From Mycolicibacterium fortuitum subsp. fortuitum (GTDB taxonomy: Bacteria; Actinomycetota; Actinomycetes; Mycobacteriales; Mycobacteriaceae): 64,000 bases of DNA. Below the pieces are notes generated by a model. It saw nothing but the letters and a program-made list of their open reading frames with translations. It did no database searches and was not told the DNA's origin. Location: NCBI RefSeq assembly GCF_022179545.1, contig NZ_AP025518.1, positions 248,001 to 312,000 on the forward strand. The letters run 5' to 3'. Below are positions 34,649 through 42,707 of this stretch, one piece after another (positions within the stretch are counted from its first letter, which is position 1; each line of letters starts with the position of its first letter). The position numbers and the translations under genes are program-made.

Positions 34649-34707
34649 AGGGCCAGTGTCCTCCGCGATTGACCTCAACCACCGTTGAGGCACCATGATT
34701 GGCAGTC

Positions 34708-35547
34708 ATGGGACTGGACCTGACTGCGTACCTCGACCGGATCGGCGTTGCGGGTCCGGTGTCGGCCGATCTGGACACCCTGCGCAACGTCGTCGCCGCG
34801 CACGGTCGTTCGATCCCGTTCGAGAACCTCGACCCACTGTTGGGTATACCGGTCGCTGACCTCAGTGCAGAGGCATTGGCGGACAAGCTGATCACCCGGC
34901 GCCGCGGTGGTTACTGCTACGAGCACAACGGCTTGCTCGGCTACGCCCTGGATGAACTGGGATACGGCGTCGACCGGTTGGCCGGGCGGGTGGTCTGGAT
35001 GAAGGAACCCGATGCGCCGTTGCCCGCGCTCACGCACAACGTGCTGGCCGTGACGGTCCCCGGAGTGGCCGGGCGCTTCCTGGTCGACGTCGGTTTCGGC
35101 GGGCAGACGTTGTCATCCCCGATCCGGATGCAGACCGGTGCGGTGCAGCAGACCCGCCACGAGCCCTACCGGCTGACGGAGGTGCCCACGTTGGGCGCGC
35201 CGGTATACGAACTGGCCGCGCAGGTCCGGGGGCAGTGGCAGCCGCTGTACCGATTTACCGCGGTTCCGCAACCGCGCATCGACCTTGAGGTCGGAAGCTG
35301 GTATGTGTCAACGCATCCCGGTGGCATCTTCGTCGTCGGGCTGACCGCGGCCCTGGTCACCGACGACGCCAGGATGAACCTGCGCGGCCGCAACCTCGCC
35401 ATCCATCGCCACGACGGCACGGAGAAGATCCGCTTCGACACCGCCACGCAGGTGCTCGAAGCGCTGACCGCGCGGTTCGGGATCAACCTGTCCGATCTCG
35501 ACGGCGTCGACGTCGAGGCCCGGGTGGCGCAGGTGCTGGACAGCTGA
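34708..35547 (+). CDS. arylamine N-acetyltransferase
   Basis: Transfers acetyl or short acyl groups from CoA to arylamines, hydrazines such as isoniazid, or other nucleophiles; cytoplasmic, 279 aa. Starting at ATG 34708 places the catalytic triad at the family's standard numbers: Cys70 in RRGGYCYEHNG, His110 in ALTHNV and Asp127 in LVDVGFGG. PFENLDPLLG (38-47) is also conserved. In M. tuberculosis nat lies in a cholesterol-degradation operon; here it stands alone, so it could be a second copy in this genome. No symbol is assigned for that reason. Confidence 0.95.
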   Translation: MGLDLTAYLDRIGVAGPVSADLDTLRNVVAAHGRSIPFENLDPLLGIPVADLSAEALADKLITRRRGGYCYEHNGLLGYALDELGYGVDRLAGRVVWMKEPDAPLPALTHNVLAVTVPGVAGRFLVDVGFGGQTLSSPIRMQTGAVQQTRHEPYRLTEVPTLGAPVYELAAQVRGQWQPLYRFTAVPQPRIDLEVGSWYVSTHPGGIFVVGLTAALVTDDARMNLRGRNLAIHRHDGTEKIRFDTATQVLEALTARFGINLSDLDGVDVEARVAQVLDS

Positions 35548-35610
35548 GCCGGCCTGGGCGAGCACAGCAGGAAATGTCATGTTCCCGGCGCGGGCGGCCG
35601 ACCATACTCG

Positions 35611-36534
35611 GTGACCGTGGAGGTTCAACCGAACGGACGTGACCGGCTGCGGGAGCTGCTCGACGCCGTCGTGGACGACGCGAATTCGGGCGTCGGTGAC
35701 ATGGCGCGCAGCAGTTACACGTCTGAGTTTCACTTCTCCCGTGAGGTGCGCAGGCTCACCGGCGAGCCACCCGCGGCGCTGCGCCGCAGGATCATGCTCG
35801 AACGCGCGGCATGGCGGCTACAGCAGGGTTTCGGGGTGGCCGAGGTGGCGGACGCCGAGGGGTGGTCCTCTGCGGAGGTTTTCTCCAGGGCGTTCCGCCG
35901 TGCGTTCGGGGTCCCGCCGTCCCGCGCGGATGATGTCGCGTTCCGCTTGACTGCCCCCAACGGCGTGCACTTCCATCCGCCGCAGGCTCTGTGGTGTGAC
36001 GCCGATCCGGCTGAGGCGGCGGGTCCGGATATCGCGCAGTTCATGCTGGTGCACGACGTCGCCGACACCGAGTATCTGATCGGCGCCGCCGCCGGGCTCT
36101 CTGAACAGCAATGGGCGCAGGATATTTCGCCCGGGCAGGTGGTCCTGGACTGGGACGGTCCGGAGCCCAGTGTCGCCGCGGTACTGGGAGCGATCGTGTG
36201 GACCAAAGAGGTCTGGCTCGCCACCATCGAGGGTCGGGATTTCCCCTCTCGAGAAACCACCGGTCGAGCCACCGCCGAGCAGCTCGGTGCGCATCACGCC
36301 GACATCGGAAAGCGCTGGACCACACTGATATCCGAGTACTCGGCAGCGGGCCGGCTGGGCGACACCGTGATCGACGCACTGTGCGATCCGCCGGAATCCT
36401 TTCAGCTGTACGGCATCGTCGCGCACGTTCTGACCTTCTCGGCGCACCGGCGCGCGCTCGCACGCAGCATGTTGACCCGCCACGGCGTCGAAGTCGACCG
36501 GGGTGACCCACTGGAATGGATGAGGAGGGACTGA
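35611..36534 (+). CDS. AraC-type HTH fused to a DinB-like domain
   Basis: A 307-aa fusion from GTG 35611. The N-terminal part (about 25-110) is an AraC/XylS double HTH (FHFSREVRRLTGEPPAALRR; GVAEVADAEGWSSAEVFSRAF). The C-terminal part (about 150-300) resembles a DinB/mycothiol-dependent enzyme four-helix domain, with ISPGQVVLDWDGPEPSVAAVL and a late HVLTFSAHRRAL. It is followed after 3 bp by a DHFR-like gene. A regulator whose activity depends on a small-molecule-binding DinB domain is likely. Confidence 0.8.
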   Translation: MTVEVQPNGRDRLRELLDAVVDDANSGVGDMARSSYTSEFHFSREVRRLTGEPPAALRRRIMLERAAWRLQQGFGVAEVADAEGWSSAEVFSRAFRRAFGVPPSRADDVAFRLTAPNGVHFHPPQALWCDADPAEAAGPDIAQFMLVHDVADTEYLIGAAAGLSEQQWAQDISPGQVVLDWDGPEPSVAAVLGAIVWTKEVWLATIEGRDFPSRETTGRATAEQLGAHHADIGKRWTTLISEYSAAGRLGDTVIDALCDPPESFQLYGIVAHVLTFSAHRRALARSMLTRHGVEVDRGDPLEWMRRD

Positions 36535-36537
36535 CCC

Positions 36538-37068
36538 GTGAAGACCGTGTACTACACCGCATCGAGCCTGGACGGATTCATCGTCGACCGCGAGGGCAGC
36601 CTGGATTGGCTGCTCACGCGGAACATCGACCAGCAGGGCGCGTTCGGCTATGACGTATTCATCAAGGCCATCGGCGCTCTGGTGATGGGCGCGGCGACGT
36701 ACGAGTGGATCGTGAAGAACCACCCCGACGAGTGGATGTACGAGCAGCCGACATGGGTGCTTACCCACCGGCCGCAGATCATCGCCTCCGAACATCCGGT
36801 GCAGGTGTTCTCCGGGGATGTCGGCGAGCTGCACACCGAGCTCTCGGCGGCCGCGGCGGGCAAGGATGTCTGGGTGGTCGGCGGTGGAGAGGTTGCCGCC
36901 CAGTTCGTCACGGCCGGGCTGATCGACGAGATGATCGTCAGCTATGCGCCGTGCTCGTTGGGAGCGGGGTCGCCGGTGTTGCCGGCTCGTTCCGAATGGG
37001 TGCTGGCCGAGTCCGCGCCCAACGGCGATTTCGTGTGTGCGCGGTGGGTCAGGGCGCCGGCCGGCTGA
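36538..37068 (+). CDS. dihydrofolate reductase / RibD C-terminal-like protein
   Basis: NADPH-binding reductase fold of 176 aa from GTG 36538. YYTASSLDGFIVD at the N-terminus, MGAATYEWI and the VWVVGGGEVAAQF nucleotide-binding motif are typical of the RibD_C/YyaP-type subgroup rather than true FolA. Coexpressed with the AraC-DinB fusion (3-bp gap). Its 3' end overlaps the convergent TetR gene by 20 bp. Some mycobacterial members substitute for DHFR or act on pterins/flavins; the actual substrate is unknown. Confidence 0.88.
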   Translation: MKTVYYTASSLDGFIVDREGSLDWLLTRNIDQQGAFGYDVFIKAIGALVMGAATYEWIVKNHPDEWMYEQPTWVLTHRPQIIASEHPVQVFSGDVGELHTELSAAAAGKDVWVVGGGEVAAQFVTAGLIDEMIVSYAPCSLGAGSPVLPARSEWVLAESAPNGDFVCARWVRAPAG

Positions 37069-37696
37069 GCCGGGGGACGCCGTTGCGCAGCACGAATTCC
37101 CTTGACTTGATCAGGAATTCGAGTTGCCTGGCGACATCGTGTATTGGTTCCACCGATCGGGACGAGCGGCACAGCACCACGGCGCCTTCCAAGGCGGCGA
37201 TACACATCACCGCCAGCGAGGACGCATCGGATTCGTCGAAGCCGTCGGCGGCGAACGCGGCGGTCAGGGCGGCGCGCCAGCGGTCGAAGATGGCTGCGGC
37301 TGCCGCAGTGAGATCAGGCTCCTCGTCCGGAGCGGCGATGGCCACCGCGACGACCGGACAACCCGCGGTGAAATCACTGCCGGTGAGCACCCGCTCCCAG
37401 AACGCGACGAATCGGTGCACCAGATCCCATGCACTGTCCGACGTTTCGGCGCCGATGACGCTGCCGATGGTGTCCGCGGCAGACTGCAGTGCCTCGATCA
37501 GGATCTGGCGACGGCCGCCGGGGAAGTGGTGATAAACCGAGCCGCGGGGTGCGCCGCTGCGGGCGAGTACCTCGTCGATGGTGACGCCGACCGCGCCCCG
37601 CTCACGCAGGACCTCGACCGCGCTGCCGAGCATGCGGGCGCGGGTTGAGCCACGCTTGTTGCGCGGCTTCGTGGCGGCGTCAGGCGACCCGGTCAT
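37049..37696 (-). CDS. TetR-family transcriptional regulator
   Basis: Repressor of 215 aa from ATG 37696 (MTGSPDAATKPRNKRG). The HTH is TIDEVLARSGAPRGSVYHHFPGGRRQIL; the ligand domain follows. The pattern RGSVYHHFPGG and Cys in TAGCPVVAVAIA match the LmrA/YxaF (YcdC-like) subgroup. A 45-aa open frame lies directly upstream and overlaps its start. Its target could be the divergent echA1 gene or its own unit. Confidence 0.92.
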   Translation of the reverse strand: MTGSPDAATKPRNKRGSTRARMLGSAVEVLRERGAVGVTIDEVLARSGAPRGSVYHHFPGGRRQILIEALQSAADTIGSVIGAETSDSAWDLVHRFVAFWERVLTGSDFTAGCPVVAVAIAAPDEEPDLTAAAAAIFDRWRAALTAAFAADGFDESDASSLAVMCIAALEGAVVLCRSSRSVEPIHDVARQLEFLIKSREFVLRNGVPRLSRPAP

Positions 37697-37817
37697 GCAG
37701 GAACTGCGAGGAACAGCGAAGCAGCATCCGCGGGGTGATGGTGCGCACCGGGGTGTGTGGTGTGCGGACCCGACGGGTGAACCGGTGACCGGCGAGGTTG
37801 ATCTCAACGACCCACAT
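37680..37817 (-). CDS. possible small protein (45 aa) upstream of TetR
   Basis: A short frame with strong third-position GC bias, GAAGGGCGG upstream of ATG 37817, and a stop 14 bp inside the TetR gene, suggesting translational coupling. The product is very basic (RFTRRVRTPHTP) with two Cys-free halves. No family is recognised. It could be a leader peptide or noise. Confidence 0.35.
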   Translation of the reverse strand: MWVVEINLAGHRFTRRVRTPHTPVRTITPRMLLRCSSQFLHDRVA

Positions 37818-38011
37818 CGCGCACCGCCCTTCTATGCCTTCCACCATAAAAACGATGGAATCCTCGCATGATGTCGAGTATCTAACGAACAGCCTGATGG
37901 GCAAGAGACTAGCAGGTGAACTGCTTCTGAACAGGTTCCCCGGGCGCCGACGGGCGGATGCAAAATTATGGTGTCTTGCATAATTGTGCGCGCAGGCGTT
38001 GACTGCCCCTT
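37697..38011. other. divergent intergenic region between TetR and echA1
   Basis: Apart from the possible 45-aa frame on the minus strand, no gene is seen. The part nearest echA1 (from about 37840) is AT-richer and holds the inverted repeat 37960-37989 plus an AACnnGTT core (CTGAACAGGTTCCC near 37927) that matches KstR only in the centre. Confidence 0.5.
37960..37989. promoter_or_regulatory. 11-bp inverted repeat upstream of echA1
   Basis: GCAAAATTATG (37960-37970) and CATAATTGTGC (37979-37989) pair at 10 of 11 positions around an 8-bp spacer. It ends 22 bp before the echA1 start and probably overlaps its promoter. TetR-type operators often have this form. Confidence 0.55.
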
Positions 38012-38809
38012 ATGACGCTCGATCTAGCCCTCGACACCGTGACGCTGCATCGGGACGACCACGTCCTGCTGATCGGACTCAACCGTCCGGAGAAACGCAA
38101 CGCGTTCAACGTCGCGATGCTCACCGATCTCTCGCTCGCCTACGGGTTGCTCGAATCCGACGAGGACCTGCGCGTGGGGGTGCTGTTCGCCCACGGTGAC
38201 CACTTCACCGCCGGCCTCGATCTCGTCGACGTCGCGCCGTATGTGGCCAGTGGCCAGTTGCAGACCCCTGAGGGCGGACGCGATCCGTGGCGCCTCGACG
38301 GTGACTGGACGAAGCCGATCGTCGCCGCGGCCCAGGGTCGGTGCCTGACCCTCGGAATCGAACTGCTCTTGGCCGCCGACGTCCGGGTCGCGGCGGAAGA
38401 CACCCGGTTCGCCCAGATCGAGGTGCTGCGCGGCATCTACCCGTTCGGCGGTGCCACCTTGCGGCTGCCGCGCCAGACGGGCTGGGGTAATGCCATGCGA
38501 TGGCTGCTGACCGGGGACGAGTTCGACGCCACCGAGGCCTACCGCATCGGCCTGATCCAGGAAGTCGCGCCCGATGCCGATGCGGCCCTGACCCGGGCCT
38601 GCGCGATCGCGCACACTATTGCCGATCGCGCCGCACCGCTCGGGGTCCGGGCCACGCTGGCCTCGGCGCACACCGCTCACCGCGAAGGGGATGCTGCCGC
38701 GATCGCGCGACTGCGTCCGGTGGTGGCCGAACTGTTCGGTACCGCCGATGCCGCCGAAGGCGTTCAGTCGTTCATCGAACGCCGCGAAGCCAACTTCCAG
38801 GGCCGCTGA
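38012..38809 (+). CDS. echA1: enoyl-CoA hydratase/isomerase family protein EchA1
   Basis: Crotonase-fold enzyme of 265 aa acting on acyl-CoA in beta-oxidation. The oxyanion-hole segments (FTAGLDL; AQGRCLTLGIE) and both catalytic glutamates are present: GIELLLAAD and FAQIEVLRG, equivalent to the two Glu of rat hydratase. The C-terminal helix region FIERREANFQGR is typical. Its position before an Rv0223c-like aldehyde dehydrogenase matches M. tuberculosis Rv0222 (echA1), and the conserved backbone resumes here after the accessory block. Confidence 0.93.
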   Translation: MTLDLALDTVTLHRDDHVLLIGLNRPEKRNAFNVAMLTDLSLAYGLLESDEDLRVGVLFAHGDHFTAGLDLVDVAPYVASGQLQTPEGGRDPWRLDGDWTKPIVAAAQGRCLTLGIELLLAADVRVAAEDTRFAQIEVLRGIYPFGGATLRLPRQTGWGNAMRWLLTGDEFDATEAYRIGLIQEVAPDADAALTRACAIAHTIADRAAPLGVRATLASAHTAHREGDAAAIARLRPVVAELFGTADAAEGVQSFIERREANFQGR

Positions 38810-38833
38810 GTTTTCAGCCCTCGCGCAGGGAGA

Positions 38834-39055
38834 TCAGCCCGCGGACTCCAGGGCGACCAGAGCCGCAGCGACCGCGAAGAACTTGTTGGACCCGAGCTGG
38901 CGAACGGTCTTGATGTTGAACGCCGCGGCCAGGTGCTCGGCGTCGGCGTCGGTGACACCGGCCAGCGCCGCGGGCGAAGCGTCCAGGATTTCCTTGAGCG
39001 ACTTGTCCTCGTAGGCCTTGTCGAGTGACTTCGCCAGATCAACGGAAATTGCCAC
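38834..39055 (-). CDS. small conserved hypothetical protein (73 aa)
   Basis: From GTG 39055, preceded by AGGAGG. An acidic-to-neutral helical protein with ADAEHLAAAFNIKTVRQLGSNKFF in the second half (quoted only in part here: AFNIKTVRQLGSN), which looks like a small helix-hairpin-helix-type module. Codon usage is good. It lies between convergent echA1 and the aldehyde dehydrogenase transcript. No function is recognised. Confidence 0.75.
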   Translation of the reverse strand: MAISVDLAKSLDKAYEDKSLKEILDASPAALAGVTDADAEHLAAAFNIKTVRQLGSNKFFAVAAALVALESAG

Positions 39056-39187
39056 CGTGCCTCCTTGTTGTCGGGCCGCCCACCGTAGCTGCCCAACCTG
39101 AATTGCGGCTGTCCGTTTGCTGGCCAGAAGGACACGAATGTCCCGGAAAACCAGGGTCTTCCGGGACATTCGCGTTCTCGCGGAGTT

Positions 39188-40675
39188 TTACTCCGGGGTG
39201 TAGCCAAACGGCAGCAGCACGCTCTTGGCCTGGGTGTAGGCGTCGATGCCCTCCGGGCCGTTCTCGCGTCCGATGCCCGAGTTCTTGTATCCGCCGAACG
39301 GAGCGCCTGGATCGAAGGCGTACATGTTCACCGCGTAGGTGCCGGTACGGATCTTCGAGGCGATCTCGATGGCCTTCGGGAAGTCCGTGGTGTAGACGCT
39401 GCCGGCCAGGCCGTACGGCGAATCGTTGGCGATCCGCACCGCGTCTTCCTCGTCGTCGAACGGGATCACGACGAGCACCGGTCCGAAGATCTCCTCCTGC
39501 GCGATGGTCATCGAGTTGTCGACATCGGCGAACACGGTCGGCTGCACGAACCAGCCCGAATCCAGGCCCTCGGGGCGGCCGCCGCCGGTGACGATGCGCG
39601 CACCCTCCTCGACGCCCTTCTTGATGTAGCCCTCGACCCGGTCACGCTGCTTCTCCGAGATCAGCGGGCCGATCATCGAGGCAGGATCGTCGGGCAGGCC
39701 GACCGGCATGGCCGCGACGGCGGCCGAGAGCTTTTCGACGATCTCGTCGTAGCGCGACCGCGGCGCCAGGATGCGGGTCTGACCCACACAGGCCTGCCCA
39801 CAGTTCATCAGGCCGGAGAACACCAGCATCGGCAAGGTGGAGTCCACGTCGGCATCCTCGAGGATGATCGCCGCGGACTTGCCGCCGAGCTCGAGCGTGC
39901 ACGGCTTGAGCTTCTCGGCGGCAATCTTGCCGATCTCCTTGCCGACGCCGCTGGAGCCGGTGAAGGTGAACTTGTCCAGTTCGGGGTTGGCGGTCAGGGC
40001 GCGACCTGTCTCGGGGCCACCGGGCACGACCGAGAGCACACCTTCGGGCAGACCGGCCTCGGCGAGCACCTCGGCGAACAGGTTGGTGGTCAGCGGGGTC
40101 TCACCGGCAGGCTTGAGCACCACGGTGCAGCCGGCGAGCAGGGCCGGGCCCAGCTTGTTGCACGCCAGGAAGAACGGCACGTTCCAGGCGATGACGGCGC
40201 CGACGACGCCGATCGCCTCCTTGATCACCAGGGTCTGGCCGTAGATGCCGTCGCGGATGTCTTTCCAGTCGTACTTGTCGGCTGCGCCGGCGTAGTACTG
40301 CAGGCTCGACACACCGGCGCCGAACTGCATCATGTCGACGATGGTCGGGGGCTGGCCGGTCTCCAGCTTCAGCAGGTGCTTGAACTCCTCGGCCCGCTCG
40401 TTGATGAGCTCGACGGCCTTGGCCAGCACGGCCTGGCGCTCTTCGGGCGACATGTGGGGCCAGGGACCCTCGTCGAACGCTTTGCGGGCCGCCGCGCACG
40501 CGGCGTTGACATCGGCCTCGGCGGCCAGCGGCACCTGGCCGACCTTCTCGCCCGTCGCAGGGGAGAAGACCTCGATGACCTCGGAGGTCGAGGGCTCGAC
40601 CCACTGGCCACCGATGAACAGCTTGTCGAATTCCGTCCTGGTCACAGCTGGCGCGGCTGACGAAGTTTGTGTCAT
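39188..40675 (-). CDS. aldehyde dehydrogenase (Rv0223c-like)
   Basis: NAD(P)-dependent ALDH of about 495 aa from ATG 40675. A TTG at 40702 and a GTG at 40684 are in frame and possible. AWNVPFF, FTGSSGVG, LELGGKS (general base Glu), NCGQACVGQ (nucleophile Cys) and EEIFGPVLV are intact. Gene order (echA1, this gene, methyltransferase, glycosyltransferase) matches Rv0222-Rv0225. A near-consensus KstR box at 40707-40720 lies upstream. In M. tuberculosis I recall Rv0223c as a KstR-regulon member, not verified here. Confidence 0.95.
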   Translation of the reverse strand: MTQTSSAAPAVTRTEFDKLFIGGQWVEPSTSEVIEVFSPATGEKVGQVPLAAEADVNAACAAARKAFDEGPWPHMSPEERQAVLAKAVELINERAEEFKHLLKLETGQPPTIVDMMQFGAGVSSLQYYAGAADKYDWKDIRDGIYGQTLVIKEAIGVVGAVIAWNVPFFLACNKLGPALLAGCTVVLKPAGETPLTTNLFAEVLAEAGLPEGVLSVVPGGPETGRALTANPELDKFTFTGSSGVGKEIGKIAAEKLKPCTLELGGKSAAIILEDADVDSTLPMLVFSGLMNCGQACVGQTRILAPRSRYDEIVEKLSAAVAAMPVGLPDDPASMIGPLISEKQRDRVEGYIKKGVEEGARIVTGGGRPEGLDSGWFVQPTVFADVDNSMTIAQEEIFGPVLVVIPFDDEEDAVRIANDSPYGLAGSVYTTDFPKAIEIASKIRTGTYAVNMYAFDPGAPFGGYKNSGIGRENGPEGIDAYTQAKSVLLPFGYTPE

Positions 40676-40706
40676 GGGCGTCACATTACCTAGGTTTCCC
40701 AAAAAC

Positions 40707-40720
40707 GAGAACCTGTTCCA
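40707..40720. promoter_or_regulatory. near-consensus KstR-type box upstream of Rv0223c-like gene
   Basis: GAGAACCTGTTCCA matches seven of the eight fixed positions of TnnAACnnGTTnnA (first T is G). It lies 32 bp upstream of ATG 40675, between the methyltransferase and aldehyde dehydrogenase genes. Confidence 0.5.
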
Positions 40721-40730
40721 GTTGCTCGTT

Positions 40731-41504
40731 TCAGGACGGCTGCAGGACCAACACCAGATTGCTCACCAGGAACTCCCGCAACCCAGGCACCGAGGTTATC
40801 CACCACGCCCATCGTGGGTGGTAGCGGGGAAATGCAGCGATCAGCGCGCCGGTGCTGGCCGCCCACTGCAGACCGTCGGCGGCTGACACGGCGAACAACG
40901 ACGAGCCGTAGTCGTTCTTGGGTCGGTGGCCGTGTTTGCGGGTGTACCGCTCGGCCGCGCGGACCCCGCCCAGATAGTGCGTCAGCCCCATCTCGTGACC
41001 GCCGAACGGACCGAGCCAGACGGTGTACGACAACACGACCAGCCCGCCGGGTTTCGTCACCCGCAGCATCTCGTTGCCCAGTCGCCATGGATGCGGTACA
41101 TGCTCGGCGACATTCGAGGACAGGCAGATGTCGACGCTGTCGTCGGCGAAGGGCAGAGCCATGCCGGAGGCCCGGACGAAAGTGCCCTCCGTCGCGTCCG
41201 CTGCTGGTCCCGCGTGCATTTCGGCCGGATCCGGCTCCACTCCGACGTAGCGCATGCCCGCCCCGTCGAATGCCGAGGCGAAGTAACCCGGGCCTCCGCC
41301 GACGTCGAGCACGGTGCGTCCGGCCGTGCTCTCGCCGGTCGCCGACATCCACAGATCGGTGGTCATGGCGACGGTGTCGTCGGCCAATGCGCCGTAGAAC
41401 CGAGCCGGTTCGCTCTGCTCGAACCGGAATTGAGCGAGCAGGCGGACCGACCGGCTCAAGGTTGCCCGGCGGGCGAAGCGGCTCAAGATGTCGCTGGGCT
41501 GCAC
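40731..41504 (-). CDS. SAM-dependent methyltransferase (Rv0224c-like)
   Basis: Class I methyltransferase of 257 aa. Motif I is VLDVGGGPGYF (about 65-75), the acidic residue in YVGVEPDP follows, and motif IV/post-I regions DICLSSNVAEHV and LRVTKPGGLVVL are typical of the Methyltransf_11 family. It diverges from the glycosyltransferase gene with only 33 bp between starts, as Rv0224c and Rv0225 do. Methyl acceptor unknown; an envelope glycan or lipid is plausible from context. Confidence 0.94.
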   Translation of the reverse strand: MQPSDILSRFARRATLSRSVRLLAQFRFEQSEPARFYGALADDTVAMTTDLWMSATGESTAGRTVLDVGGGPGYFASAFDGAGMRYVGVEPDPAEMHAGPAADATEGTFVRASGMALPFADDSVDICLSSNVAEHVPHPWRLGNEMLRVTKPGGLVVLSYTVWLGPFGGHEMGLTHYLGGVRAAERYTRKHGHRPKNDYGSSLFAVSAADGLQWAASTGALIAAFPRYHPRWAWWITSVPGLREFLVSNLVLVLQPS

Positions 41505-41537
41505 CCGCCCAACCTACTGACCGGTACCCTCAACACG

Positions 41538-42707
41538 ATGTCTACCCGCCCTGACTCTCGTCTGCGCAGCGTGCTGCTGCTGTGCTGGCGCGACACAGGG
41601 CACCCCCAGGGCGGCGGCAGCGAGGCTTATCTACAGCGCATCGGCGCGTGCCTGGCCGACGAAGGTGTCCACGTCACGTTGCGTACCGCCCGGTACCCGG
41701 GCGCGGCCCGGCGTGAGGTGGTCGACGGCGTCCAGATCAACCGGGCCGGTGGCCCCTACAGCGTGTACATCTGGGCCGGCCTGGCCATGGTGGCCTCCCG
41801 CGTCGGCCTCGGACCGCTGCGCCGGGTCCGGCCCGATGTCGTGATCGACACCCAAAACGGGCTGCCGTTCCTGGCCAGGTTGGCGTTCGGCCGGCGGGTC
41901 GCGGTGTTGGTGCACCACTGCCACCGGGAGCTGTGGCCGGTGGCCGGCCCGATGAAGGGCCGGATCGGCTGGTTCGTCGAGTCCAAGCTCTCCCCTCGGC
42001 TGCACCGCCGCAACCAGTACGTCACCGTCTCGCTGCCCTCGGCCCGTGATCTCAACGAGCTCGGGGTCGATTCCGGCCGGATCGCGGTGGTGCGCAACGG
42101 ACTCGACGAGGCGCCCGGCTCGACGCTGGAGTTGCCACGGTCGACCAGTCCGCGCCTGGTGGTGCTGTCCCGGTTGGTGCCGCACAAGCAGATCGAAGAC
42201 GCCCTTGAGGCGGTCGCGACACTGCGTACCGAGGTGCCCGGGCTGCACCTGGACATCCTCGGCGGCGGCTGGTGGCGGCAGCGACTGGTCGAGCACGCCG
42301 AACTACTCGGTATCTCCGATTCGGTGACCTTCCACGGCCACGTCGACGAAGAGACCAAACACCGTGTGTTGCAGCAGAGTTGGGTGCACGTCCTGCCGTC
42401 GCGCAAAGAAGGATGGGGGCTCGCGGTCACCGAGGCGGCCCAGCACGGGGTGCCGACCATCGGATATCGGGCGTCCGGCGGGCTGACCGACTCGATCGTC
42501 GACGGAGTCACCGGGTTGCTGGTGGAGGACCGCGACGCCCTGGTCGCCGGGCTGCGCCAGTTGTTGAGCGATCCGGTGCTGCGGGTTCAACTGGGCAGCA
42601 AGGCGCAGGCCCGCAGCGACGAATTCTCCTGGACGCTCAGCGCGGATGCGATGCGGGCGGTGTTGGAGTCGGTGCACGAGGGCAACTACGTCAGCGGACT
42701 GGTGTAG
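41538..42707 (+). CDS. GT4-family glycosyltransferase (Rv0225-like)
   Basis: Retaining GT-B glycosyltransferase of 389 aa from ATG 41538. The N-terminal acceptor domain begins LLLCWRDTGHPQGGGSEAYL; the C-terminal donor domain has LSRLVPHKQIEDALEA and the E-x7-E region SRKEGWGLAVTEAAQHG (Glu residues contacting the nucleotide sugar). The gene lies among envelope genes (methyltransferase, membrane protein, LmcA-like, AftD), so a cell-wall polysaccharide or glycolipid role is likely. An open frame continues far upstream across the methyltransferase, but that part is not coding. Confidence 0.94.
   Translation: MSTRPDSRLRSVLLLCWRDTGHPQGGGSEAYLQRIGACLADEGVHVTLRTARYPGAARREVVDGVQINRAGGPYSVYIWAGLAMVASRVGLGPLRRVRPDVVIDTQNGLPFLARLAFGRRVAVLVHHCHRELWPVAGPMKGRIGWFVESKLSPRLHRRNQYVTVSLPSARDLNELGVDSGRIAVVRNGLDEAPGSTLELPRSTSPRLVVLSRLVPHKQIEDALEAVATLRTEVPGLHLDILGGGWWRQRLVEHAELLGISDSVTFHGHVDEETKHRVLQQSWVHVLPSRKEGWGLAVTEAAQHGVPTIGYRASGGLTDSIVDGVTGLLVEDRDALVAGLRQLLSDPVLRVQLGSKAQARSDEFSWTLSADAMRAVLESVHEGNYVSGLV

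Noticed and set aside
40926..41537. Upstream extension of the glycosyltransferase frame
   Set aside because: It is antisense to the methyltransferase and has no coding features; ATG 41538 begins the conserved sequence.
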